Positions 1-15,186 of a stretch of DNA of 34,227 nt are shown here, one piece after another. The stretch lies in assembly GCF_030812215.1 (NCBI RefSeq), contig NZ_JAUSSG010000019.1:1-34227 (forward strand), in the 5' to 3' direction. Origin of the DNA: Variovorax boronicumulans (lineage in GTDB: Bacteria; Pseudomonadota; Gammaproteobacteria; Burkholderiales; Burkholderiaceae_C). The notes beneath the pieces are model-generated. The model saw only the letters and a list, made by a program, of their open reading frames with translations. It did no database searches and was not told the DNA's origin. A program made the translations under genes and the position numbers. The stretch's first letter is position 1. The number at the start of each line of letters is the position of its first letter.

Positions 1-91
1 GATCGCGATGGAAGAAGGCCTGCGCTTCGCCATCCGTGAAGGCGGCCGTACCGTGGGTTCGGGCGTCGTGGCAAAGATCCTCGACATCTAA
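1..91 (+). CDS. tuf: Elongation factor Tu, C-terminal end (partial)
   Basis: The frame opening at base 2 encodes the last 29 residues of EF-Tu, including the near-invariant MEEGLRFAIREGGRTVGSG stretch, and ends in VVAKILDI and a TAA. This is the end of beta-barrel domain 3, which contacts aminoacyl-tRNA. The rest of the gene lies before the window. Position just ahead of tRNA-Trp and secE is the usual betaproteobacterial arrangement, where one tuf copy precedes trpT–secE–nusG. Identity is near certain from the conserved C-terminus; which of the usual two tuf copies it is follows only from context. Confidence 0.95.
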   Translation, partial: IAMEEGLRFAIREGGRTVGSGVVAKILDI

Positions 92-112
92 GCCGAGCGA
101 AAAGAGTACCGG

Positions 113-188
113 AGGGGTATAGCTCAATTGGCAGAGCGTCGGTCTCCAAAACCGAAGGTTGTAGGTTCGATTCCTACTGCCCCTGCCA
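113..188 (+). tRNA. trpT: tRNA-Trp (anticodon CCA)
   Basis: A 76-nt cloverleaf with an encoded 3' CCA. The acceptor arms AGGGGTA and TGCCCCT pair fully with one G-T wobble. The anticodon loop CTCCAAA contains CCA, the tryptophan anticodon, and the T arm carries the standard GGTTCGATTCC. It lies 21 bp after the tuf stop and about 100 bp before secE, so it is probably co-transcribed with tuf and released by processing. Confidence 0.97.
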
Positions 189-208
189 CCTAGGTGGCAC
201 TCCGAAAA

Positions 209-233
209 AAGCCCATCGCGACCCGATGGGCTT
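209..233. terminator. Hairpin between tRNA-Trp and secE
   Basis: A perfect 10-bp inverted repeat (AAGCCCATCG at 209–218, CGATGGGCTT at 224–233) with a 5-nt loop. On the + strand it is followed by CGGCG rather than a T-run, so it should be a poor terminator in the direction of the genes. The six-A run on its left makes it a good intrinsic terminator only on the - strand. It may serve as a processing or pausing signal separating the tRNA from the secE mRNA. Confidence 0.5.
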
Positions 234-292
234 CGGCGTCTCAAGAGGCGCATTGAATTGAAGGTCGAAAGACCACAGGAAATCAGCCGAAT

Positions 293-676
293 ATGGCCAC
301 TTCTCAAATCGAAACCGTGAGCACGGGCGCCGACAAGGCCAAATTGGCCGCGGCCGTGGTGCTGGCGGTGGGCGCCATCGTGGCGTTCTACCTGCTGTCG
401 CGCCAAGGCTCGCTGGTGCAATGGGCTGCGTTGCTGGTCGGCCTGGCCGCGGCCGTGGGTGCCTTCGGTAGTTCGGAGAATGGCCGTCAGTTGTGGGCCT
501 TTGGCCGCGACTCGTGGCGCGAGGTCAAGAAGGTCGTCTGGCCGACCCGCAAGGAAGCAATGCAGATGACGGCCTATGTGTTCGCCTTCGTGGCGATCAT
601 GTCCGTCTTCCTCTGGCTCACCGACAAGACGCTCGAATGGGTGTTTTTCGACCTCATTCTGGGCTGGAGAAAATAA
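293..676 (+). CDS. secE: Preprotein translocase subunit SecE
   Basis: SecE is the clamp subunit of the inner-membrane SecYEG protein-export channel. The 127-residue protein has three hydrophobic segments (about 17–34, 41–60 and 91–113), as in the long three-span E. coli type. The hallmark amphipathic cytoplasmic helix WREVKKVVWPTRKEA lies just before the third span. ATG 293 follows an AGGA at 277–280 with rather long spacing, and a small GGTC-GAAA-GACC hairpin lies at 263–274. The stop codon directly abuts the nusG start, so the two genes are translationally coupled. Family and position are both unambiguous. Confidence 0.97.
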   Translation: MATSQIETVSTGADKAKLAAAVVLAVGAIVAFYLLSRQGSLVQWAALLVGLAAAVGAFGSSENGRQLWAFGRDSWREVKKVVWPTRKEAMQMTAYVFAFVAIMSVFLWLTDKTLEWVFFDLILGWRK

Positions 677-1288
677 ATGACTGACGACGCAGTTGAAACC
701 ACGCCGAGCGCACCAGAGGAAGAAAACACCTCCGTGCTGGCTCCCGCCGCCAACCCCGATCTGCGTTGGTACGTGGTGCATGCCTATTCGGGCATGGAGA
801 AGGCTGTCGAGCGCAACATCACCGAGCGCATCAATCGCGCTGGCATGCAGGACAAGTTCGGTCGCATCCTGGTTCCGACCGAAGAAGTGGTCGAGATCAA
901 GAACGGCCAGAAGCGCACCACCGAGCGTCGCTTCTTCCCCGGTTACGTGCTGGTCGAAATGATCATGGACGACGAGAGCTGGCACTTGGTGAAGCACACC
1001 AACAAGGTGACCGGTTTCGTGGGTGGCGCCAAGAACCGCCCGGCCCCGATCTCGCAAAAAGAGGTTGAGGACATCGTCAGCCAGATGCAGCAGGGCACCG
1101 AGAAGCCCCGCCACAAGGTCGAGTTCACAGTGGGTGAATTCGTGCGCGTCAAGGAGGGCCCCTTCACCGACTTCAATGGCACGGTGGAAGACGTCAACTA
1201 CGAGAAGAGCAAGGTCAGCGTGTCGGTCATGATTTTCGGCCGCTCGACGCCCGTCGAACTCGAATTCAGCCAGGTCGAGAAGACCTGA
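677..1288 (+). CDS. nusG: Transcription termination/antitermination factor NusG
   Basis: NusG binds RNA polymerase, suppresses pausing and links transcription to Rho or to the ribosome (via S10). The 203-residue protein starts with an acidic, poorly conserved tail of about 28 residues. The NGN domain follows (WYVVHAYSGMEKAVERNI, then the FFPGYVLVEM core near residue 95). A C-terminal KOW domain ends the protein, with VKEGPFTDFNGTVEDVN. Its ATG immediately follows the secE TAA with no gap. The N-terminal tail is longer than in E. coli NusG (181 residues), which is common in betaproteobacteria. Confidence 0.97.
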   Translation: MTDDAVETTPSAPEEENTSVLAPAANPDLRWYVVHAYSGMEKAVERNITERINRAGMQDKFGRILVPTEEVVEIKNGQKRTTERRFFPGYVLVEMIMDDESWHLVKHTNKVTGFVGGAKNRPAPISQKEVEDIVSQMQQGTEKPRHKVEFTVGEFVRVKEGPFTDFNGTVEDVNYEKSKVSVSVMIFGRSTPVELEFSQVEKT

Positions 1289-1423
1289 GCCCCGGGCCAC
1301 GAGGCCTGAACCATTTTCGGCTGTGCGCTATCCGACTCGGTGCGCGGCCTTGAGCAGAAGAGTCGTTTAACCCCGGGGAGCCCAGGCGAAAGCCGAGGCG
1401 ATATCACCCGCAAGGAGCAAAAA
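1289..1423 (+). promoter_or_regulatory. nusG–rplK leader (possible L1 autoregulatory site)
   Basis: This 135-bp gap precedes rplK. Near its end lies a GGC-GAAA-GCC mini-hairpin (1385–1394) flanked by purine-rich sequence, then the AAGGAG ribosome binding site at 1412–1417. In E. coli, L1 represses rplKA translation by binding the rplK leader, so an L1 site is expected here. I could not match the L1-site consensus confidently. A promoter for the rplKAJL-rpoBC block could also lie here, but no convincing -35/-10 pair was found. Confidence 0.3.
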
Positions 1424-1855
1424 ATGGCGAAAAAAATCGTCGGCTTCGTCAAGCTGCAAGTGCCAGCTGGTAAGGCCAACCCATCACCACCGATCGGTCC
1501 CGCGCTGGGCCAACGTGGTCTGAACATCATGGAGTTCTGCAAGGCGTTCAATGCGCAGACGCAGAGCTACGAGCCGGGTCTGGCGCTGCCGGTGGTCATC
1601 ACCGCCTTCGCCGACAAGAGCTTCACCTTCATCATCAAGTCGCCGCCCGCCGGCGTGCTGATCAAGAAGGCGATCAAGCTGGACAAGGGTTCGGCTCGTC
1701 CGCACCTGGACAAGGTCGGCAAGATCACGCGCGCTCAGCTCGAAGAAATCGCCAAGACCAAGATGAAGGACCTGACGGCCGCCGACATGGACGCCGCAGT
1801 TCGCACCATTGCCGGTACTGCCCGCTCGATGGGCGTGAATGTGGAGGGCGTGTAA
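1424..1855 (+). CDS. rplK: 50S ribosomal protein L11
   Basis: L11 forms the base of the ribosomal stalk in the GTPase-associated centre, binds 23S rRNA and is needed for the RelA stringent response. ATG 1424 gives the standard-looking MAKKIVGF start, 143 residues, and follows AAGGAG at ideal spacing; the in-frame upstream extension has no conserved character. The signature PSPPIGPALGQRGLNIMEFC lies near residues 22–41. The C-terminal RNA-binding domain contains IAGTARSMGVNVEGV. The TAA directly abuts the rplA ATG, so L11 and L1 synthesis should be coupled. Confidence 0.98.
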   Translation: MAKKIVGFVKLQVPAGKANPSPPIGPALGQRGLNIMEFCKAFNAQTQSYEPGLALPVVITAFADKSFTFIIKSPPAGVLIKKAIKLDKGSARPHLDKVGKITRAQLEEIAKTKMKDLTAADMDAAVRTIAGTARSMGVNVEGV

Positions 1856-2554
1856 ATGTCCAAGATCACCAAGAAGCAAAAAGCGCTCGAAGGCAAGGTC
1901 GACAGCAACAAGCTGTACCCGCTGGCTGACGCAATCGGCATCGTCAAGGAAGCCGCCACCGCCAAGTTCGACGAATCGATCGACGTGGCCGTGCAACTGG
2001 GCATCGACGCGAAGAAGTCGGATCAGGTCGTTCGTGGCGCCGTCGTGCTGCCCAACGGCACCGGCAAGACCAAGCGCGTGGCCGTGTTCGCCCAGGGCGC
2101 CAAGGCTGAAGAAGCCAAGGCCGCCGGCGCCGACATCGTCGGCATGGACGACCTCGCTGCCATGGTCAAGGCTGGCGACATGCCTTTCGACGTCGTGATC
2201 GCTGCCCCCGATGCCATGCGCGTCGTCGGTACGCTCGGTCAGATCCTCGGCCCGCGCGGCCTGATGCCCAACCCCAAGGTTGGCACCGTGACCCCGGACG
2301 TCGCCACGGCCGTGAAGAACGCCAAGGCCGGCCAGGTTCAGTTCCGCGTCGACAAGGCCGGCATCGTGCACGGCACGATTGGCCGTCGCTCGTTCGACAA
2401 CGACAAGCTGCAGGGCAACCTCGCCGCGCTGATCGACGCTCTGGTCAAGGCCAAGCCGGCGACCAGCAAGGGCGTGTACCTGCGCAAGGTGGCTGTGTCG
2501 TCGACCATGGGTCTGGGTGTCCGCGTGGACACGCAAACCATCTCGGCGAGCTAA
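1856..2554 (+). CDS. rplA: 50S ribosomal protein L1
   Basis: L1 forms the mobile lateral stalk at the ribosomal E site and, in known systems, represses its own operon by binding the rplK leader. The 232-residue length is typical. Conserved segments include GTGKTKRVAVFAQG (about 69–82), the LGPRGLMPNPKVGTVT signature (about 131–146) and the C-terminal SSTMGLGVRVD. The start codon follows the rplK stop with no intervening base. Downstream comes a 244-bp structured leader before rplJ. Confidence 0.98.
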   Translation: MSKITKKQKALEGKVDSNKLYPLADAIGIVKEAATAKFDESIDVAVQLGIDAKKSDQVVRGAVVLPNGTGKTKRVAVFAQGAKAEEAKAAGADIVGMDDLAAMVKAGDMPFDVVIAAPDAMRVVGTLGQILGPRGLMPNPKVGTVTPDVATAVKNAKAGQVQFRVDKAGIVHGTIGRRSFDNDKLQGNLAALIDALVKAKPATSKGVYLRKVAVSSTMGLGVRVDTQTISAS

Positions 2555-2798
2555 AGAGATTTGCCCTGCCCGAAAGGGTAGGGCGGATGTGGTGGGTCGC
2601 GGCAGCTTCGGTTGCCGCGAGCCATCCAAGACCGCTGGTGTGCAGGGCGCTGCACTTAATGGCCGGATCGATCTTTCCGGTATCCAGCGCAGATGGCGAT
2701 CCCACTGCAAGGAATTTGATTTTTGTTCCTGACAGTTGGTCGCTGCATGAAGCGCGATCCGAGGCCCCGGCCGAAGGTCGCATTAAAAGGAGTAGACC
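2555..2798 (+). promoter_or_regulatory. L10 leader of rplJL
   Basis: This 244-bp untranslated stretch holds strong stem-loops. One is a 9-bp stem with a GAAA loop (2563–2571 with 2576–2584). A second has 9-bp arms closed by a TTCG tetraloop (2598–2606 with 2611–2619). It ends in AAAAGGAG at 2785–2792. In many bacteria the L10–(L7/L12) complex binds a structured rplJ leader and represses translation, and position and structure match that element. The assignment rests on position and visible hairpins; a covariance-model search would settle it. Confidence 0.75.
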
Positions 2799-3335
2799 TT
2801 GAGTCTGAATCGCAGTGAGAAAGAAGCGGTCATCAGTGATGTGACCAGCCTCGCCGCTAAAGCTCAAACGCTCGTGATGGCGGAATACCGTGGCATCACG
2901 GTTGCCGATATGACCAAACTGCGCAGCGAAGCTCGCAGCAAGGGTGTGACCCTCAGCGTGTTGAAGAACACGCTGGCACGCCGTGCTGTCGCTGGTAGCG
3001 CATTCGAAGTCGTCGGTGACCAGATGACCGGTCCGCTGATCTACGGCTTTTCCGAAGACGCAGTGGCCGCCGCCAAGGTGGTGGCCGACTTCGCGAAGAC
3101 CAACGACAAGTTGGTGATTCGTGGTGGCGCGTTTGGTGGCAAGGCCCTGGACGTCAACGGCGTGAAGCAACTGGCCAACATCCCTTCCAAGGAAGTGCTG
3201 CTGTCGCAATTGCTGGGCTTGATGCAATCCCCCGTTTCCCGCACGGCACGCGTTCTCGCGGCGCTGGCTGCGAAGCGTGGCGAAGGCGAAGCTGCACCCG
3301 TCGCCGATGCACCGGCAGAAGCGCAGGCTGCTTAA
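2799..3335 (+). CDS. rplJ: 50S ribosomal protein L10
   Basis: L10 anchors the L7/L12 dimers at the ribosomal stalk. Translation most likely begins at TTG 2799, six bases after the strong AGGAG at 2788–2792, giving MSLNRSEKEAV and 178 residues. The RNA-binding N-terminal domain includes LVMAEYRGITVADMTKLRSE, and the C-terminal helix that binds L7/L12 follows from about residue 135. The extreme C-terminus is an Ala/Pro/Glu-rich tail that makes the protein slightly longer than E. coli L10 (165 residues). A rare TTG start in an abundant ribosomal protein fits translational repression through the leader. Confidence 0.97.
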   Translation: MSLNRSEKEAVISDVTSLAAKAQTLVMAEYRGITVADMTKLRSEARSKGVTLSVLKNTLARRAVAGSAFEVVGDQMTGPLIYGFSEDAVAAAKVVADFAKTNDKLVIRGGAFGGKALDVNGVKQLANIPSKEVLLSQLLGLMQSPVSRTARVLAALAAKRGEGEAAPVADAPAEAQAA

Positions 3336-3379
3336 AGCCTTGCGTTTGAAATATTCAACCCAATTGTTAGGAAACAAAA

Positions 3380-3757
<378 letters not shown>

Positions 3758-3773
3758 TTCAGACCCCCTAGAG

Positions 3774-3807
3774 GGCTGGAGGCGCCTGAAAAGGCCCTCC
3801 AGCCTTT
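3774..3807 (+). terminator. rplL–rpoB attenuator hairpin
   Basis: A perfect 9-bp GC-rich stem (GGCTGGAGG at 3774–3782, CCTCCAGCC at 3796–3804) is followed by only three Ts (3805–3807). It lies 16 bp after the rplL stop. A strong stem with a weak T-tract is what is expected of the partial terminator known at the same place in E. coli, where most transcripts end before rpoBC. The remaining roughly 200 bp up to rpoB hold no gene that I can support. Confidence 0.7.
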
Positions 3808-4013
3808 GCCGCTTTCAGAGCGCACCCGAAAGACGCGATCCCGATGCGTTTTTCGAGTGTCTTCTGACCCCGACTGCAGAAGACCCCTTGGTTCGGGCGA
3901 TGTGCAACGCATCGCTGTCCGCCAACGGCTGGTAGTGGCCAGCCGCCAAGCAGTGGTGCCGTTCGCCCGGCATTGCTGACAAGTCGCTGAAGATCTCAAG
4001 CTCCGGAGCTCTC

Positions 4014-8138
<4,125 letters not shown>

Positions 8139-8159
8139 TTTGAAAAGGGAAAGAGTCTT

Positions 8160-12389
<4,230 letters not shown>

Positions 12390-12422
12390 CCGGCTAGCAT
12401 CACCGGCCATGACCGGTACCCC

Positions 12423-12462
12423 ACGCCCCCCGACCGCCTCCGGTTTGGGGGCGTTTTTCTTT
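12423..12462 (+). terminator. Rho-independent terminator of the rpoBC operon
   Basis: A perfect 8-bp stem (ACGCCCCC at 12423–12430 and GGGGGCGT at 12447–12454), whose loop contains a smaller CCG/CGG pairing, is followed by TTTTTCTTT. It sits 34 bp after the rpoC stop and should end the ribosomal-protein/RNA-polymerase transcription unit. Confidence 0.9.
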
Positions 12463-12493
12463 GTGCTTTCCTGATGATGAGGTGTCGTTTCCG

Positions 12494-13108
12494 ATGAGCG
12501 TGTTGCCCGAATCGCTGGCCAGCTGGATCGTCATTGCAGTGCTGTTGTTCTGGTTTGTCGGCGCCTACAACCGGCTGGTGCGCCTGCGCGCGGCCGTGCT
12601 GCAGTCCTATGCGACGCTCGACGCGGCGTTGGGCAGGCAGCTCGATTTCGTCCAGGCCAGCATCAGCGCCGCGCCACAGACGGGCGAGTCGTCGCAGGAG
12701 CTCCTGTCGTCGATCGCGCCGTTGCAGGCGGCCACCACCCAACTGGCCACCTTGCTGGGCGCAACGCGGCTGCATCCGCTCGATGCCGGGGGCATGGCCG
12801 CGCTGGGCACGGCGCTGCAGGTGCTGATTTCCGCCTGGCAGCGCCAGCATCCGGATGCGGTGACGGTCTTCGATGCCGACGGGACGCTTTCCCGGCCTGT
12901 GGCGGCGCAGCCTGGCGCTGCCGCTGCCGTTGTGGCGGCGCCGAGCACGGCCGAGCCGATCGCCTGGCCCGAACCCTCGGCAGCCGCGGAAATCGCGCGC
13001 AGCCAGTTCAATCTGGCGGTGCGGAACTACAACGAGGCAATCGTCCAGTTCCCGGCGCTGCTGGTGGCATGGGCCGTGCGTCTGCGTCCGGCCGCGCCCC
13101 TGCGCTAA
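12494..13108 (+). CDS. LemA-like membrane protein
   Basis: A 204-residue protein with one N-terminal membrane span (about 11–24) followed by YNRLVRLRAAVLQSYATLD, which matches the start of LemA-family proteins. The C-terminal part AEIARSQFNLAVRNYNEAIVQFP (166–187, shown in part) matches the second LemA signature. Between them are an alpha-helical stretch and an Ala/Pro-rich linker (about 136–165) not typical of LemA. ATG 12494 follows GAGGTG at 12479–12484; an upstream TTG at 12461 would overlap the rpoC terminator. LemA proteins are membrane-anchored helical bundles of unclear function. It probably has its own promoter, but none is obvious. Confidence 0.75.
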   Translation: MSVLPESLASWIVIAVLLFWFVGAYNRLVRLRAAVLQSYATLDAALGRQLDFVQASISAAPQTGESSQELLSSIAPLQAATTQLATLLGATRLHPLDAGGMAALGTALQVLISAWQRQHPDAVTVFDADGTLSRPVAAQPGAAAAVVAAPSTAEPIAWPEPSAAAEIARSQFNLAVRNYNEAIVQFPALLVAWAVRLRPAAPLR

Positions 13109-13112
13109 GAGG

Positions 13113-13142
13113 CTGACAGGACGTCTTCCCCTTCTTTACATT
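13113..13142 (+). promoter_or_regulatory. Candidate promoter for rsmB
   Basis: CTGACA at 13113–13118 matches five of six bases of the -35 consensus. TACATT at 13137–13142 matches four of six of the -10 consensus at 18-bp spacing. It lies in the 79-bp gap between the LemA-like gene and rsmB, the only non-coding stretch before the rsmB–DUF4390–ntrY block. Weak evidence, useful only as a pointer. Confidence 0.3.
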
Positions 13143-13187
13143 GCACGGCGTAGTGCCTTTGGCCCGCCCTTTACCATCCGCCCCAAC

Positions 13188-14558
13188 TTGTCCGAACTAC
13201 CTTCCGATTCCCCCGGCAACGCAGCGCCCTCGCTGCAGCCACCGCTGTGGCGCCAGCTGCAATTGACGGCAGGGGCGCTGGCGTCGATTCGCGCCGGCAC
13301 CTCGGGCTCCGTCGCTTTCGAGGCGGTCGAGCCCGCGCTGCGGCCCGGCGTGCAGGCGCTCGGCTTCCAGGTGCTGCGCTGGCTCGGCCGCGCCGAGGCG
13401 CTGCGCCGCCACCTGGCCAAGCGCACGCCGCCGCCGCTGCCCGACGCCTTGCTTTGCACCGCACTGGGCCTCGCCTGGGACGCCGAACGCGCGCCCTACG
13501 AGCCCTTCACGCTGGTTGATCAGGCGGTCGAAGCGGCCAAGCGCAACCCGGCGACCCGGGCGCAGGCCAGCTTCATCAACGCATGCCTGCGCCGGTTTCT
13601 CCGGGAGCGCGATGAACTCGTTGCCATCACCGACCAGGAACCGGTCGCGCAATGGAACCATCCGCGCTGGTGGATCGAGAAGCTCAAGCGCGACCATCCC
13701 CGCGACTGGCAGCGGATATTGAATGCGGACAACGCCCAGGCACCGATGACCTTGCGCGTCAACGCCCAGCAGTCCACGGCTGCTGCATATCTATCAGAGC
13801 TGGAGGCGGCCGGCCTTGCGGCCACGCGCATCGGCACCAGCGGCCTCCAGCTGGGACGCGCGCGGCCGGTACAGCAGCTGCCCGGCTTTGCCGACGGCGC
13901 CTGCTCGGTGCAGGACGCGGCCGCGCAAATGGCCGCGCCCCTGCTGCTCGAAGGTCTGCTGCCGGCGAAGCCCGGCGCCGCCCCGCTGCGCCTGCTCGAC
14001 GCCTGCGCCGCCCCCGGCGGCAAGACCGCGCATCTGCTCGAGTTGGCCGGCCCAGGTGCCGCCGAGGTGATCGCCCTCGAGGTCGACCCCGTCCGCAGCC
14101 GCCGGATCGACGAAACCCTGGCCCGCCTCGGCCTGCAGGCCAAGGTGGTGGTGGCCGACGCGGCGCGCCCCGCCGACTGGTGGGACGGCACGCCCTTTGA
14201 CGCCATCCTGCTCGACGCCCCGTGCACCGCCTCGGGGATCGTGCGCCGCCATCCGGACGTCCGCTGGCTGCGCCGCGAGAGCGACACCGCCCAGTTGGCC
14301 GCCCAGCAGGCCGCGCTCCTGGCCGCGCTCTGGCCGCTCGTGCGGCCCGGCGGACGGCTCCTTTACTGCACCTGTTCCGTCTTCCGGGAAGAGGGCTCGC
14401 AACAAATTGATGCGTTCCTTGCACACAACACTGACGCGCGATTGCAACCGTCCCCGGGCCATTTGCTGCCCCAAAGCGGGGGGAATGTCCGTGGCGTCCC
14501 GGACAATCCCTCAGGTGACCACGACGGCTTCTTCTACGCACTGCTTGAAAAACGCTGA
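13188..14558 (+). CDS. rsmB: 16S rRNA (cytosine-967-C5)-methyltransferase RsmB
   Basis: RsmB (Fmu/Sun) methylates C967 of 16S rRNA using S-adenosylmethionine. From TTG 13188 the protein has 456 residues: an N-terminal NusB-like helical domain (about 20–165), then a Rossmann methyltransferase domain. The SAM loop DACAAPGGK is at 271–279. The two catalytic cysteines of the RsmB family are both present: C346 in DAPCTASG and C396 in YCTCS. No ATG lies in a sensible place; the frame is open further upstream but that part is arginine/serine-rich shadow sequence. The TTG start is the likeliest. The 3' end overlaps the DUF4390 gene. Confidence 0.93.
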   Translation: MSELPSDSPGNAAPSLQPPLWRQLQLTAGALASIRAGTSGSVAFEAVEPALRPGVQALGFQVLRWLGRAEALRRHLAKRTPPPLPDALLCTALGLAWDAERAPYEPFTLVDQAVEAAKRNPATRAQASFINACLRRFLRERDELVAITDQEPVAQWNHPRWWIEKLKRDHPRDWQRILNADNAQAPMTLRVNAQQSTAAAYLSELEAAGLAATRIGTSGLQLGRARPVQQLPGFADGACSVQDAAAQMAAPLLLEGLLPAKPGAAPLRLLDACAAPGGKTAHLLELAGPGAAEVIALEVDPVRSRRIDETLARLGLQAKVVVADAARPADWWDGTPFDAILLDAPCTASGIVRRHPDVRWLRRESDTAQLAAQQAALLAALWPLVRPGGRLLYCTCSVFREEGSQQIDAFLAHNTDARLQPSPGHLLPQSGGNVRGVPDNPSGDHDGFFYALLEKR

Positions 14559-15186
14559 GTCCGCTCGGCCGCGCCGAGCGGTCCTGCTGGCCGTGTTCCT
14601 GCTGGCCTGGACACTGTTGCTGGCATGGCTGCCGGCCCCGGCCGCCGCGCAGAGCCGGCCGGGCGCGGCGGTCACCCAGATGCGCCTGGAGCAGGCCGAG
14701 GACGGCGTCTACCTGAGCGCTGCCGTGCAGTTCGAACTGCCCTCGCTGGTCGAGGAGGTGCTCGACAAGGGCATCGCCATCTATTTCGTGGCCGAGGCCG
14801 AGATGTACCAGGAGCGCTGGTACTGGACCGACCGCAAGGTCGCCCAGGTCACGCGCCACATGCGGCTGGCCTACCAGCCGCTCACACGCCGCTGGCGGCT
14901 CAACGTGTCGCCGGTGCCGATCACCGGTGCCGCCGGCTTCGGCATCTCCCTGAACCAGAATTTCGACAGCCTGGGCGATGCGCTCGAAGCCATCAAGCGC
15001 ATCGGCCGGCTGCGCATGGGCGATGCGGCCGAGATCGGCGACGACCCGCTGCACCAGGTGACGTTCCGCTTCCGCCTCGATACCTCGCAGCTGCCGCGGC
15101 CGTTCCAGATTGGCGTGGTCGGTCAGGCCGACTGGAACATCTCGGCCGAACGCACCGCGCGCCTCGCGCTGGAGAAGCAGCGGTGA
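14545..15186 (+). CDS. DUF4390 family secreted protein
   Basis: A 213-residue protein of the DUF4390 family, function unknown, typically encoded before an NtrY-type kinase in betaproteobacteria. From TTG 14545 it begins with a good Sec signal peptide: basic MKNAESARPRR, then hydrophobic AVLLAVFLLAWTLLLAWL and an Ala-rich APAAAQS cleavage site. The mature part is beta-rich and contains YFVAEAEMYQERWYWTDRK. An ATG at 14485 (233 residues) is possible but puts about 20 unlikely residues before the signal. It overlaps rsmB by 14 bp, and its TGA overlaps the kinase GTG by 4 bp (GTGA), so the three genes are an operon. Confidence 0.88.
   Translation: MKNAESARPRRAVLLAVFLLAWTLLLAWLPAPAAAQSRPGAAVTQMRLEQAEDGVYLSAAVQFELPSLVEEVLDKGIAIYFVAEAEMYQERWYWTDRKVAQVTRHMRLAYQPLTRRWRLNVSPVPITGAAGFGISLNQNFDSLGDALEAIKRIGRLRMGDAAEIGDDPLHQVTFRFRLDTSQLPRPFQIGVVGQADWNISAERTARLALEKQR

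Noticed and set aside
1340..1423. N-terminal extension of L11 by 28 codons
   Set aside because: The extension has no conserved character, and ATG 1424 has an ideal AAGGAG and gives the family-standard start.
12873..13187. N-terminal extension of RsmB upstream of 13188
   Set aside because: It overlaps the LemA-like gene in another frame and is Arg/Ser-rich; TTG 13188 gives a normal family length.
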